Part shown: piece by piece, positions 1-8,913 of the stretch
How positions within the stretch are numbered: position 1 is the stretch's first letter
Layout of the letters: each line of letters opens with the position of its first letter
NCBI GenBank assembly: GCA_964577615.1
Contig: CAZNZW010000008.1
Coordinates: forward strand, 6,846-70,845
Length of the DNA: 64,000 nucleotides
From: QNYZ01 sp964577615
Lineage (GTDB): Bacteria > Desulfobacterota > Desulfobacteria > Desulfobacterales > QNYZ01
Reading direction: 5' to 3'
Translations under genes and position numbers: made by a program
The notes under the pieces: generated by a model
The model's database searches: none
The model's input: only the letters and a program-made list of their open reading frames with translations
Told to the model about the DNA's origin: nothing

Positions 1-866
1 GCGGCGGTTTCATCTTCGCGGATCGATTCCCATGCCCGCCCGATTCGGGAAAAATTCAGTCGTTTGACTGCAACGATGGTAATGATCGCCAGAATCAGGG
101 CAACATAGTAAAGGTAGTACAGTTTTTTCAGGTAGAATATTTCCAGCCTGAATCCACCGTCAAAATGGGGGATGTAGATACTGGGCGGCTTGACCCCCAG
201 GATGCCGTTGGGTCCGTTGGTAAGCGACATCCAGTTGTTGAGCAGGATACGGACGATTTCCCCGAAACCCAGCGTTACGATTGCCAGATAATCCCCCCGC
301 ATGCGAAGCGTAGGGTACCCGATGAGACATCCGGCAATCAGCGCCAGTGTGGCTGAAATCGGCAGACAAAGCCAGAAGGAAAGACCGAAATGGATATTCA
401 TCAAGGCGTAGGTGTACGCGCCCACTCCGTAAAAGGCGATGTATCCCAGATCAAGCATGCCGGCCAGCCCCACAACCACATTAAGCCCCAGCCCCAGACA
501 GATATAGATCAGGACGTTAATGGCAACATCCTGCGCATATCGGCCGGTAAAAAACGGGTAGCAGAAAGCCAGGCCGAACAGGACAGCCAGCCACACCCCG
601 CTTGGCACGGCCCTTGACGCCAGTTTGACGCGCGTTTGCAGCCCCGCTATCGGTCTGCTGATAAAATCCAGCCCCCCGCTTTTATTCAGAACGTAAAGCA
701 GCAGGCAGATAAACGTGGCAACGGCAATATAACCCCATACGCTAAAAGTATTGCCAAAGGAGATTGTACCGTCAGGATGAATTCCCAGAAGCGGCCACAA
801 CAGGCCCAGCAGCCACAAAATGCCGATGGCCCAGGTTTTCCAGACTTTTTTAAACTCTTGTATCAT
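1..866 (-). CDS. livM: Branched-chain amino acid ABC transporter permease LivM (3' end beyond window)
   Basis: Membrane permease of a LIV-type importer, pairing with LivH. The reading frame opens at ATG 864-866 (MIQEFKKVWKTW) and stays open to the window edge, giving about 288 residues; the C-terminus lies outside. Several hydrophobic segments are visible, and the conserved LivM stretch RGDYLAIVTLGFGEIVR is present in the second half, as is the family-typical run around VVGLAGMLDLGYIAFYGVGA. The start overlaps the end of livH by 17 nt, which indicates translational coupling. livF, the second ATPase, is not among the visible genes and is expected just past the left edge. Identity is confident from motif and context; substrate specificity (leucine, isoleucine, valine or other amides) cannot be read from sequence. 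Confidence 0.9.
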   Translation of the reverse strand, partial: MIQEFKKVWKTWAIGILWLLGLLWPLLGIHPDGTISFGNTFSVWGYIAVATFICLLLYVLNKSGGLDFISRPIAGLQTRVKLASRAVPSGVWLAVLFGLAFCYPFFTGRYAQDVAINVLIYICLGLGLNVVVGLAGMLDLGYIAFYGVGAYTYALMNIHFGLSFWLCLPISATLALIAGCLIGYPTLRMRGDYLAIVTLGFGEIVRILLNNWMSLTNGPNGILGVKPPSIYIPHFDGGFRLEIFYLKKLYYLYYVALILAIITIVAVKRLNFSRIGRAWESIREDETA

Positions 867-1761
867 CGATATTTTCGCCCATGATTCCGGTCGGTTTGAA
901 ATAGAGCACGGAGATCAGAATGATAAATGCAAACACATCTTTATATTGGCCGGAGATATAGCCCGCGCCAAATACTTCCACCATGCCGATGATCAGGCCA
1001 CCCAGCATCGCGCCGGTGATGTTCCCGATGCCGCCCAGAACCGCCGCGGCAAAAGCCTTTATCCCCGGCAGAAATCCCATATCATAGCGGACCGAACCGT
1101 AGTACAGGCCCACCATGATACCGGCGGCCGCGGCAAGCCCCGCCCCGATGGCGAAAGTCAGGGAAATGATGCGGTTACTGCTGATGGAGACCAGGGAGCT
1201 CATTACCTTGTCCTGGGCGGTGGCCCGCATGGCCATGCCGATTTTTGTTTTGAAAACCAGAACATTCAGTCCAACGAGCAGAAAAATCGTCATGCCCACG
1301 ATCAGCATTTGAAGATAGCTGATCGTAATCATTCCGAAATTTAATCCGCCCTGAAACAGCTCGCTGGGATAAGCCTTATCGTAAACTCCCTGGGTCAGCA
1401 TCAATCCGTTCGACAAAAAAATCGACATCCCCAGCGCGGACAGCAGAACCGCCAGCCGGGACTGACTGCGCAGGGGTTTGTAGGCAACTTTTTCAACGCC
1501 GATGGCGAGAAAAGCGCAATACCCCATGGAAAGCGCAAAGGCCGCGGTCAGGCAGAGAATCGGATGCGTGTCCAGATACCCCCGGCCGGTGAAATAGCTG
1601 AGCAGAATCACGCCGACGTAGCCGCCGGCCGAAAAGAATTCACCGTGCGCAAAGTTGATCAGCTGGATAACCCCGTACACCATCGTGTATCCAAGGGCGA
1701 TCAGGGCATACAGCCCGCCCAGCGTGATCCCGTTAATCAGTTGCTGAATAAAATATTCCAT
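850..1761 (-). CDS. livH: Branched-chain amino acid ABC transporter permease LivH
   Basis: Inner-membrane permease of 303 residues, the usual LivH length. It starts with the family-typical segment MEYFIQQLINGITLGGLYAL and contains the conserved INFAHGEFF motif around residues 35-44. Multiple transmembrane segments follow, and a GIGNITGAMLGG motif sits near the C-terminus, in the loop that should contact the ATPases. It lies between livK and livM in a same-strand array and overlaps livM. The gap to livK (95 nt) holds a hairpin that could tune expression of the permeases relative to the abundant binding protein. Confidence 0.93.
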   Translation of the reverse strand: MEYFIQQLINGITLGGLYALIALGYTMVYGVIQLINFAHGEFFSAGGYVGVILLSYFTGRGYLDTHPILCLTAAFALSMGYCAFLAIGVEKVAYKPLRSQSRLAVLLSALGMSIFLSNGLMLTQGVYDKAYPSELFQGGLNFGMITISYLQMLIVGMTIFLLVGLNVLVFKTKIGMAMRATAQDKVMSSLVSISSNRIISLTFAIGAGLAAAAGIMVGLYYGSVRYDMGFLPGIKAFAAAVLGGIGNITGAMLGGLIIGMVEVFGAGYISGQYKDVFAFIILISVLYFKPTGIMGENIDDTRV

Positions 1762-1805
1762 GGCGGTCGGTCTTTACTGTCCACGTCTGCAGAAAAGCAG
1801 GCAAT

Positions 1806-1829
1806 AATAAAACGGCTGCCCCGTTTATT
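1806..1829 (-). terminator. Hairpin between livK and livH (possible attenuator)
   Basis: Read on the minus strand, AATAAACGG and CCGTTTTATT can pair around a 5-nt loop, with one extra T, and A/T-rich sequence follows. It lies directly downstream of livK and upstream of livH. Such hairpins often reduce read-through after the binding-protein gene or protect its mRNA 3' end. There is no long T-run, so full termination is uncertain. Confidence 0.35.
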
Positions 1830-1856
1830 ACAGGACAGCCATGTGACGACAAACGT

Positions 1857-2993
1857 CTACTTCAGCAACCCCTTTTCAGGAGACCAGTAGGGGACAAATT
1901 TGCCTTTGGTGATTTTATAGGCAATGTAAGAAGATCCGGAATCACCGTTGGCTCTGAACTTGATCCGCTTGGCCACGCCGTTGAAGTCCATCTTCATGAT
2001 CTCGGCCTTGATCTTGGCCGGGTCGGTGGCGCCGGCCGCCTTGATCGCCTTGAGCAGTACCGTGGCCGCATCATAGGCATACGTTGCATAGGCGGCAATG
2101 GGGCCATACTTGGGAACGTAAAGCTTCTCAAAGGCCTTGTATTCGGGGGTTGTTGTATCGGTGAAGCCGTAGGTGATGTAGATCCCCTCGGCCGCGTCCT
2201 TGGCCACATCCATGAATTTGGGCTGAAACATGGCATCCTGGGAAACGATCTGAGATTTCAACCCCATCCGCTTGGCCTGAAGAGCCATCAATGCACCTGG
2301 CGAGTACCCCTGCAGAGACATATAGAATACATCGGCATTGGCCCGTTTGGCTTTGGTCAAAACAGCAGAGAAGTCTTTGTCTCCCTGGTTGACGTGATCA
2401 TGCTCGACAATCTTGATACCGAGTTTTTCACATGCTTTGGCCACACCGTCGGCCAGTCCCTGGGAGTAGGTCGTTTTGTCATCAACGATGAAAATGGTTT
2501 TTATTTTCAGCGCCTCTTTCATAAATTTGGCCGCCGCCGGCGCCTGATCATCATCCCGGCCGCAGAGACGGAACATATAGGGCAGCCCGCGGTCGGTCAC
2601 CTTCTCGTTGGTGGACGCCGGGGTCAGCATGGGAATGTCTTCTTCATTAAGTGTTTCGGAAGACGGAATAGTGGAAGATGAGCAGTAGGCGCCGATCACG
2701 CCAACTACTTCAAGGTTGATCAGTTTGTTGGCGGCGGCCACGGCCTGCTTCGGATCACAGGCGGTATCCTGGGCAAGCAGTTCGATCTTATCATAACCGG
2801 GTACGCCACCGGCCTGCTGAAACACTTCGATAGCCGTCAATACGCCGTTCTTAATGTCCGTACCATCCGATGCGTACGGCCCTGTCAACGGGCTCATCGA
2901 TCCAATCTTTAAGGTTTTTGCCGTTGTGGTTCCCACAATAAAGGGAACGATCATCAAACCAAATACCAGTGCGACAAACAGTTTTTTTCTCAT
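1857..2993 (-). CDS. livK: Branched-chain amino acid ABC transporter substrate-binding protein
   Basis: Periplasmic ligand-binding protein of 378 residues, type I fold. The N-terminus (MRKKLFVALVFGLMIVPFIVG) is a classic signal peptide with a cleavage site expected near residue 25. The mature protein starts with the family motif LKIGSMSPLTGPYASDGTDI and includes VVGVIGAYCSSSTIPSS in the ligand pocket region. A strong Shine-Dalgarno (AGGAGGAG) precedes the start, fitting high expression. It sits between livG and livH. The ligand could be leucine/isoleucine/valine, or another amino acid or amide, since this family is broad. Confidence 0.93.
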   Translation of the reverse strand: MRKKLFVALVFGLMIVPFIVGTTTAKTLKIGSMSPLTGPYASDGTDIKNGVLTAIEVFQQAGGVPGYDKIELLAQDTACDPKQAVAAANKLINLEVVGVIGAYCSSSTIPSSETLNEEDIPMLTPASTNEKVTDRGLPYMFRLCGRDDDQAPAAAKFMKEALKIKTIFIVDDKTTYSQGLADGVAKACEKLGIKIVEHDHVNQGDKDFSAVLTKAKRANADVFYMSLQGYSPGALMALQAKRMGLKSQIVSQDAMFQPKFMDVAKDAAEGIYITYGFTDTTTPEYKAFEKLYVPKYGPIAAYATYAYDAATVLLKAIKAAGATDPAKIKAEIMKMDFNGVAKRIKFRANGDSGSSYIAYKITKGKFVPYWSPEKGLLK

Positions 2994-3035
2994 TTAACGC
3001 TCCTCCTGAAATGAATGTGTCTAACGCGATTAACT

Positions 3036-3800
3036 CTATCCGGCCGGTTGCCCCAGGTATGCTTCAATCACCTGCGGGTTGGACTGAATGGCTTCCGGTG
3101 TCCCTTCGGCAATCTTGACGCCATGGTCCACACATACGATCCGGTGACAGACCCCCATCACCACTTTCATATCGTGTTCTACCAGCAACACGTTAATTCC
3201 GATATCACAGATACGGGCGATATCCTTCATCAGCGCCGAGCTTTCGGACGGGTTCATGCCGGCCGCAGGCTCGTCCAGCAAAAGTACTTTGGGGTTGGAC
3301 GCCAGGGCCCGGGCAATTTCCAGGCGCCGCTGCAACCCATAGGGCAGTGTGGACGCCACTGTATCCGCGTACTGATCAACACCCATTATTTTCAACGCGT
3401 CCAGCGCGTGTTCCCGGATCTGTGCTTCTTCCCGGCGCTGTGATTTTGTCCGAAAAATAGCCCCCGCCACGCCTTTTTTCGACCGGCAGTGCCGGGCCAC
3501 CATGGCATTTTCAATGGCCGTCATGGCTGAAAAAAGGCGGATATTCTGGAAGGTCCGGGCCACGCCCCGGGCGAATATTTCGCTGGGCCGCTTTCCTATA
3601 ATACTCTGGCCATCAAACCGCACGTCGCCGCTGCTGGCTTTGTAGACGCCGGTCAGCACATTGAATACCGTGGTTTTACCGGCGCCATTGGGACCAATCA
3701 GTCCCAGAATCTCACCGGCATTAATCGTAAAACTCAGATCCGACAGGGCCAGCAAACCGCCGAATTTGACTGTCACATTGCTGAATTCCAGATGCGCCAT
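3036..3800 (-). CDS. livG: Branched-chain amino acid ABC transporter ATPase LivG
   Basis: Cytoplasmic ATPase of 254 residues that energises the LIV importer. Walker A is GPNGAGKTT (about residues 36-44), and Walker B with the catalytic Glu is KVLLLDEPAAGMNP. The signature segment reads LPYGLQRRLEIARAL, a LivG-typical variant of LSGGQ. The C-terminal HGVKIAEGTPEAIQSNPQVIEAYLG is characteristic of LivG. It is the first gene of the minus-strand liv array; its start has no obvious Shine-Dalgarno. The 376-nt region upstream separates it from divergent prmA and contains palindromes. Confidence 0.92.
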   Translation of the reverse strand: MAHLEFSNVTVKFGGLLALSDLSFTINAGEILGLIGPNGAGKTTVFNVLTGVYKASSGDVRFDGQSIIGKRPSEIFARGVARTFQNIRLFSAMTAIENAMVARHCRSKKGVAGAIFRTKSQRREEAQIREHALDALKIMGVDQYADTVASTLPYGLQRRLEIARALASNPKVLLLDEPAAGMNPSESSALMKDIARICDIGINVLLVEHDMKVVMGVCHRIVCVDHGVKIAEGTPEAIQSNPQVIEAYLGQPAG

Positions 3801-4176
3801 ATTTTTAAACCATCAGCTGATATAAGATGATTAACCGAAAACCCGCTCCGACATGGCTTAAAACGGCCGGCCCGAAAAGATATTTCCATGGTATTCGGTC
3901 GAAAATGTTGGATCACTACCTATAGCCAACACGTGATTTGGTGTCAAGAGGCATTGCTTTTAATTCACTTGATATAAATGAGATATCCGCTGTATATGGG
4001 TGCAATTAAATCAACTGCAATGGACGGCGGGAAGAAAAAGAAGCCGGCGCAATGGTAAAATACGTCCCACTTCCTTGCTTTCAACGTTTGTTTGACAGCG
4101 CTGTCAACCGATAATCGTTATCGATGACAAACCATCGATTTTGAACCTGTCAAAACCATTTTCAGGGTGATCTTCC
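3801..4176. promoter_or_regulatory. Divergent intergenic region between livG and prmA
   Basis: This 376-nt non-coding stretch must contain the promoters of the liv operon (left) and of prmA (right). It is more A/T-rich than its surroundings. Two adjacent inverted repeats lie in its right part and are listed separately. No convincing open reading frame is seen. The prmA start is preceded by a reasonable Shine-Dalgarno (AGGGTGA). Confidence 0.6.
4092..4123. promoter_or_regulatory. Perfect 16-bp palindrome plus second inverted repeat (candidate operator)
   Basis: TTGACAGCGCTGTCAA at 4092-4107 is a perfect 16-bp palindrome. It is followed after one base by CGATAATCGTTATCG (4109-4123), which has 6-bp arms around 3 nt. 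GATAAT at 4110-4115 could act as a -10 box for prmA, which would place the palindrome between the -35 and -10 positions where repressors bind. The promoter assignment is weak; the symmetry is directly visible. Confidence 0.45.
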
Positions 4177-5112
4177 ATGAAATATATCGAAGCCCGCGTC
4201 ATTATATCTTCCGGCAGCCCGGACCCGGCGGAAGAGCTGATCGTATCAATTTTAGACGATCTCGGTTTGAAGGGGGCAATAATCGAAAACCCGGCGGACG
4301 GCCTGCAGACCCTGGCCGGTAAAACCGGCACCCTACCGCCCGAACATACCGTTACCGGTTTTTTCCCGGCCGACGCATCAGGGAAAAAACGCTGTCTGCA
4401 GATGGAATCGGCGCTGGCGGATTTAAAAACCCGCGGCGCCATCCACACGCGCATAGTCTACCGCAACATCGACGAAGAAGACTGGGCCGAATCGTGGAAA
4501 GCTTTTTTTCACCCGGAAAAGATCACCTCCCGTCTGGTGGTCAAACCCACCTGGCGAAAGTATTCGCCCGGCCCCGATGAAACCGTGATCGAAATCGACC
4601 CGGGCATGGCTTTTGGCACCGGCACCCACCCCACCACGACATTATGCGCCCGGATGCTCGAAGAAAACCTGTGCCCGGGCCAGCGTATTCTCGATGTGGG
4701 CACCGGCTCCGGAATTTTGTCGATCATTGCCGCAAGGCTGGGTGCGGCCAGCGGCGTCGGGATCGACAACGATCTTCAGGCTGTCCGGATAGCACGATCC
4801 AATTTGCACCTCAATCACCTGGATCCGAACCGCTTCCGCGTGGTCACAGGAAACCTGGTCGCCCCGCTGTCCGGCCGTTTTGACCTGGTCGTCGCCAACA
4901 TCCTGACCGATGTTATTCTGTCCCTGATCACCTCGCTGGACCGGGTGCTGACGCCCGGCGGCCTGTTTATCTGCTCCGGCATCATCCGGCGGGATATCCA
5001 GAAGATCGCCGACAGTCTCCGGCGACACCGCCTGGACGTCATCGACCAGCAGGTCCTGGAAGAATGGGCGGCTTTCACCGCCCGATCACGGGAAAATGGA
5101 ACTATCTCTTGA
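4177..5112 (+). CDS. prmA: Ribosomal protein L11 methyltransferase
   Basis: SAM-dependent methyltransferase that methylates lysines and the N-terminus of ribosomal protein L11 (known of the family). The 311 residues include an N-terminal L11-recognition domain with the typical DEEDWAESWKAFFHP segment. The Rossmann methyltransferase domain follows: IDPGMAFGTGTHPTT (about residues 140-154), SAM-binding motif I ILDVGTGSGILSI (about 170-182), and motif IV VVANIL. Length and motif order match PrmA fully. It stands alone, followed after about 100 nt by a PilZ-like gene. Confidence 0.93.
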   Translation: MKYIEARVIISSGSPDPAEELIVSILDDLGLKGAIIENPADGLQTLAGKTGTLPPEHTVTGFFPADASGKKRCLQMESALADLKTRGAIHTRIVYRNIDEEDWAESWKAFFHPEKITSRLVVKPTWRKYSPGPDETVIEIDPGMAFGTGTHPTTTLCARMLEENLCPGQRILDVGTGSGILSIIAARLGAASGVGIDNDLQAVRIARSNLHLNHLDPNRFRVVTGNLVAPLSGRFDLVVANILTDVILSLITSLDRVLTPGGLFICSGIIRRDIQKIADSLRRHRLDVIDQQVLEEWAAFTARSRENGTIS

Positions 5113-5209
5113 CGAACCAGTCAGCCGCTGCTATGAAAGTCGCCAAAAATGATATAAATAATAGCACGATAGGCGCCCGGATCACCTGAATCCGGAAAAG
5201 GTGTCAGCC

Positions 5210-5596
5210 ATGGCCCGTAAAGTCCCCAATTCAGACCGAAATTCCGAGCACCGCAGCGAGCAGAGGAAACTGGTTGACCGATACTACAGCGTCCAGTTTT
5301 CACTTGAAAAAAAAATACCGATTTACCAGTTCAAGCTCAAAGACATATCGACATACGGCCTGTGTATTATCATCAAACAGGGATCCCCCATTCTCGATAA
5401 AATCCATGAAGATGAAAACCTGGAGATGACCTTCTGCGCGGCGGACGCCCCCCATGATCAGTCTCGATTCAAAACGAAAATTATCCACATCACACCGGAT
5501 AAAAGAGGCAAATATAAAAATCACGTATTGATGGGCCTTGCCATTATTGATGACGACCAGAAGCCCTTAAATGCGCCCCGCGCCGGACTGCGATGA
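5210..5596 (+). CDS. PilZ-domain-like protein
   Basis: Small soluble protein of about 128 residues. After a charged N-terminus (NSEHRSEQRKLVDRYYSV) comes a beta-rich segment with DISTYGLCIII, which resembles the PilZ pattern of arginines followed by D-x-S-x-x-G and would suggest cyclic-di-GMP binding. The arginine motif is not a textbook RxxxR, so ligand binding is uncertain. ATG 5210 is preferred over GTG 5201 because AAAGG lies 8-12 nt upstream. The stop overlaps the next gene's start as ATGA, so the two genes are coupled. Confidence 0.55.
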   Translation: MARKVPNSDRNSEHRSEQRKLVDRYYSVQFSLEKKIPIYQFKLKDISTYGLCIIIKQGSPILDKIHEDENLEMTFCAADAPHDQSRFKTKIIHITPDKRGKYKNHVLMGLAIIDDDQKPLNAPRAGLR

Positions 5597-6885
5597 GATC
5601 TCTGTCAGACGCGTCCATCGCCGGTAAAGCATGGGTTCTCGCCATCATCTGCCTGCTGACCGCCGGCCTGACCAACAGCGCCTACGGGTTCACGGCGGCC
5701 GAGCTGCACCGCTTTCAAAAATCAATTATTGATTATCGCAGCCGGATCCACCCGAAATTTAAAAAAAAACTCCGAAGAAAAACCAGATACATCATTGTTC
5801 ATACATCTGAAGGCGGTTTGAAAAGCACGCTCAACGTGGTATTGACCGGCAAATCCGTCCGGGGACGGCGGATCACTTACGGCGGCCATGCCAACTACGT
5901 CATTGCCCGGGACGGGCGCACGTTTCGCACCCTGGATAAAAAATACCGGGCCGACCATGCCGGGCGCAGCATGTGGCGGGGGCAGACCGATATCAGCAGC
6001 GTTTCCATCGGTATTGAGCTGGTGGGGTATCATTATACCGACATCACCCCCCGCCAGTACCACGCCGTCGGTCTCCTGCTCGATATCCTCAAAAAGCACT
6101 ACCATCTATCCGACCGGGCGATACTCACCCACAGCCAGGTTGCCTACGGCCGGCCCAACCGCTGGTTCAGGCGCGCCCATCGCGGGCGAAAACGGTGTGC
6201 CAAGAATTTTATCCGATCCAAGGCCCACCTGGGTCCGGGCTGGGCTTACGATCCGGATGTCCGGGCCGGCCGGCTGACACCGGATCCCAAACTGGCCAGA
6301 ATTTTATACGCCCGGCGGCGGGTACCGCCGTCGGAACAGATCGGGACCAATATTATTACCGCCCGGAACACCGCCTGGACCATTGCGGGGGAAGATTACA
6401 ATTCAGCCAACACCTTATACAAACTGCCCAACGGGAAAATCATTCCGGGAGACAAGGTTAAAGAACGCATTGGATGGAACCGGCTCCCCGAAAAAACCGT
6501 GGTATTGCTCAATCAGACCCAGATCCCCGTCAAGACCGGACCGATCAAAACGATTACCGACGGGCTTTCCGCCTGGACGCTGGCCGGAGCCGCCTACAAC
6601 CGGCGAACAACCTTTTACTTTTTCCCCAATGGCACGGTTAAAAACGGCCGCCAGATTTCAGACTGGGACGGGCTGCCGCCGCGCACCAAAATGATCGTCG
6701 GATATCAGGTCAAGGGCCGGATATCCCGCGCCAAACCGCCCACCCTTCTTGCCGGCAGGCGGTACAACCACCGGACCACGATCTATTATTTTCCCAACAA
6801 CACGTTATTGCCCGGAAATATAATCAAGAACTTCAGAAAATTTCCCAGCGGCGTCAAGATTTACCTGCCCGTAAAGAATTCGTAG
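5593..6885 (+). CDS. Secreted N-acetylmuramoyl-L-alanine amidase (Amidase_2) with three C-terminal repeats
   Basis: Probable periplasmic or secreted peptidoglycan amidase of 430 residues. A signal peptide covers about residues 1-33. The zinc-amidase domain (about 50-220) shows YIIVHTSEGG, HANYVIARDG, SVSIGIELVG and THSQVAYGR, consistent with the Amidase_2/AmpD fold and its metal-binding histidines. After residue 250 there are three tandem units of about 55-60 residues (roughly 252-312, 317-372, 374-430). Each carries AG..YN..TT.Y.(F/L)PN followed by G..I and a hydrophobic end. The repeats may bind cell wall; I do not recognise them. It is coupled to the PilZ-like gene and ends 11 nt before a convergent gene. 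Confidence 0.8.
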   Translation: MRSLSDASIAGKAWVLAIICLLTAGLTNSAYGFTAAELHRFQKSIIDYRSRIHPKFKKKLRRKTRYIIVHTSEGGLKSTLNVVLTGKSVRGRRITYGGHANYVIARDGRTFRTLDKKYRADHAGRSMWRGQTDISSVSIGIELVGYHYTDITPRQYHAVGLLLDILKKHYHLSDRAILTHSQVAYGRPNRWFRRAHRGRKRCAKNFIRSKAHLGPGWAYDPDVRAGRLTPDPKLARILYARRRVPPSEQIGTNIITARNTAWTIAGEDYNSANTLYKLPNGKIIPGDKVKERIGWNRLPEKTVVLLNQTQIPVKTGPIKTITDGLSAWTLAGAAYNRRTTFYFFPNGTVKNGRQISDWDGLPPRTKMIVGYQVKGRISRAKPPTLLAGRRYNHRTTIYYFPNNTLLPGNIIKNFRKFPSGVKIYLPVKNS

Positions 6886-6896
6886 CCCGTTGGCCA

Positions 6897-8159
6897 TCAC
6901 ACGGTTTTGCGGCCAAACGCCCGGCCGGCCTTGCTGCGCTGCCGGGGCCGATAGGTATCGTTGGCGATTTCCCGCGTCATTACCCGCTTGAAGAGACGGA
7001 ACATCTTCATCTGCTGGGATTCGTCGGCATAGAAAGAATCCCAGGCATGATGAAACAGCTCCTGGAGGCGATCCGGCGGGATCTGTCTGGGCTGGTAGAC
7101 CACCTGATCAGCCGTATATTTTTTCCAGTCATAGGTTAAAATCCGTTTCTCTTTCTCCAGGTTTCGAAACGCGCGGGTGTGGGGAAAGGGCGTCAGGATG
7201 GTGAACTCCGCCAGATCCAGATCGATCTCGAGGAGAAAGTCGATCAGGCGCCGGATATCATCTTCGGTGTGTTCGTCAAGCCCCAGTAAAATCGTGCCTT
7301 CAACGGCAATCCCGTGATCGTGGTAGCGCTGAATCCGGTCCCGGATCAGATCCGATGTATCAAAAACGGCCTGATAGACATACCAGGCGCCGGCCTGAGC
7401 GGCCAGATCGAGCACCTCGGGATCGTCTTCGATGGGGTGGCTGCACCAGTTTTTTTTCAACGGGATCATTTCCCGGAAAAGGTCCTTTTCCCACTGGGTA
7501 TTCTGGGCCAGGGAGTTATCGACGAGAAAAAGCCGGTTGTTGTCAATACCGGCCATCTCCGCCACCACCTTGTCGATGGGACGGGGGCGGAATCGGCGAC
7601 CGCCCAGATACGCCACCGCACACGGATAGCAGTTAAACCGGCACCCCCTTGAAGCGTGCACCAGATCGACCATCTGAATGCCCCGGTAATTGTACAGATC
7701 CCGGTTCAGGATATCCCGCCGGGCCGGGCCGATGAGCGCCACCGGCGGCTGGTCGTCCATGTAGTTGTATACTTTTTTCAATTGCCCGTTTTTGAAATCG
7801 GCCAGCACCGTATCGATGTGGCCTTCGGCCTCGCCGATGAAAACCGCATCGGCATGCGCCGCCGTTTCTTCGGCGTGCAGCATGGTGGCAATCCCCCCGA
7901 AAATCACCGGGATGCCCCGGGCGCGAAAGGTATCGGCGATTTCCCAGCCCCGCTGGATCTGACTGGTGAGCATGGCCGATATGCCAACCATATCCGCCGA
8001 CGCATCGAAATCGACCGTCTCCAGGTTTTCGTCGGTAAAGACAACCTCCACATCTTCGGGCAGAGCGGCGGCGAAAACCACCGGGCCGTGGGGGGGCAGA
8101 TGAAACTCGGTCTGTCCGGTCAGCTTGGGCCATTTGGGATAGATCAGATATAATTTCAT
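6897..8159 (-). CDS. Radical SAM protein with N-terminal cobalamin-binding-like domain
   Basis: Protein of 420 residues. An N-terminal Rossmann-like domain (about 1-130) includes ADMVGISAMLTSQIQRGWEI and GIPVIFGGIATMLHAEE, as in B12-binding radical SAM enzymes. The radical SAM core follows with HASRGCRFNCYPCAVAYLGG, placing the CxxxCxxC cluster ligands at C173, C177 and C180. The DxHxxG motif that binds cobalamin base-off is not visible, so B12 use is uncertain. It is the last gene of the minus operon running from 10769, with a 70-nt gap after the DUF3261-like gene. A role in modifying the lipid chain made by the neighbouring synthase is inferred from context only. Confidence 0.8.
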   Translation of the reverse strand: MKLYLIYPKWPKLTGQTEFHLPPHGPVVFAAALPEDVEVVFTDENLETVDFDASADMVGISAMLTSQIQRGWEIADTFRARGIPVIFGGIATMLHAEETAAHADAVFIGEAEGHIDTVLADFKNGQLKKVYNYMDDQPPVALIGPARRDILNRDLYNYRGIQMVDLVHASRGCRFNCYPCAVAYLGGRRFRPRPIDKVVAEMAGIDNNRLFLVDNSLAQNTQWEKDLFREMIPLKKNWCSHPIEDDPEVLDLAAQAGAWYVYQAVFDTSDLIRDRIQRYHDHGIAVEGTILLGLDEHTEDDIRRLIDFLLEIDLDLAEFTILTPFPHTRAFRNLEKEKRILTYDWKKYTADQVVYQPRQIPPDRLQELFHHAWDSFYADESQQMKMFRLFKRVMTREIANDTYRPRQRSKAGRAFGRKTV

Positions 8160-8229
8160 ATAATTTCAGTATATTCCTCTTTGTTTTGATGCCGCGGGAA
8201 AAACACGCATCCGGTCTTTCCGGGATTTT

Positions 8230-8913
8230 TTAATGGTTTATCGGCGTTGCCGACAGCAGTCGGAAATGCAGGGAGTATCCATGGGTCCCCGGCGCTGTCA
8301 GAGAAAATGTGTCCGGGATAAAAAGTGTTCCGGCCGTGTTTTTCCGGCCCGTGGCCCCGGAGATGACCTCGCGGGTCATCCGGCCGGCATCGTCGTATTT
8401 CCGAATCCGCCAGGTGCCGTCCCGGGCCGTGGCCACTTCCACGACACCCCCCCGGGCATCGACAAACCGGCAGGCCGTGCCGGCCGTTGTCCGGCCTGTT
8501 TCCCGAAGGTTCCCCTGCGGCGGCAGAAAAATCAGCGCCACGTCGGCCAGGATACCGGTGGCCAGCGCCGGCCGGTCAAAGGGCGGGATCGCTTTCATCA
8601 CCGCTGCTGTTCCGGCCAAACGGGCATCGAACAGGACGAGACCTTCCAGGGTCAGGAGGGTGCAGCGAATGGCGTTTCCGTTCGGATCCACATCGATCAC
8701 CCCGTTGAAAAACGACGACCGCCCGGCCACATCCATCCGGATGGCATGGACAAACTGCCACCGCGCGCGGACAAACGGTCCCCGGCAGTCCGGGCCGGCG
8801 CCAGCATCCCCAAGCGGGGCCAGCGGGGCCATGCGCGTCGTTCCACCACAGGCCGTCAAAACGACAATCAGGAGAATCAGCCATCCCGGCGGCAGGCGGG
8901 TAAAACGGGTCAC
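8230..8913 (-). CDS. DUF3261-like outer-membrane lipoprotein
   Basis: Predicted lipoprotein of 227 residues. The N-terminus has a hydrophobic segment ending in lipobox LTAC, followed by GGTTRMAP. The rest is beta-rich and reminiscent of the LolB-like DUF3261 proteins found in aryl polyene and flexirubin clusters; this assignment rests on size, lipobox and neighbour order rather than a strong motif. GTG at 8911-8913 is the start, overlapping the stop of the LolA-like gene (GTGA). With that gene it probably moves or inserts the cluster's lipid product at the outer membrane. Confidence 0.6.
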   Translation of the reverse strand: MTRFTRLPPGWLILLIVVLTACGGTTRMAPLAPLGDAGAGPDCRGPFVRARWQFVHAIRMDVAGRSSFFNGVIDVDPNGNAIRCTLLTLEGLVLFDARLAGTAAVMKAIPPFDRPALATGILADVALIFLPPQGNLRETGRTTAGTACRFVDARGGVVEVATARDGTWRIRKYDDAGRMTREVISGATGRKNTAGTLFIPDTFSLTAPGTHGYSLHFRLLSATPINH

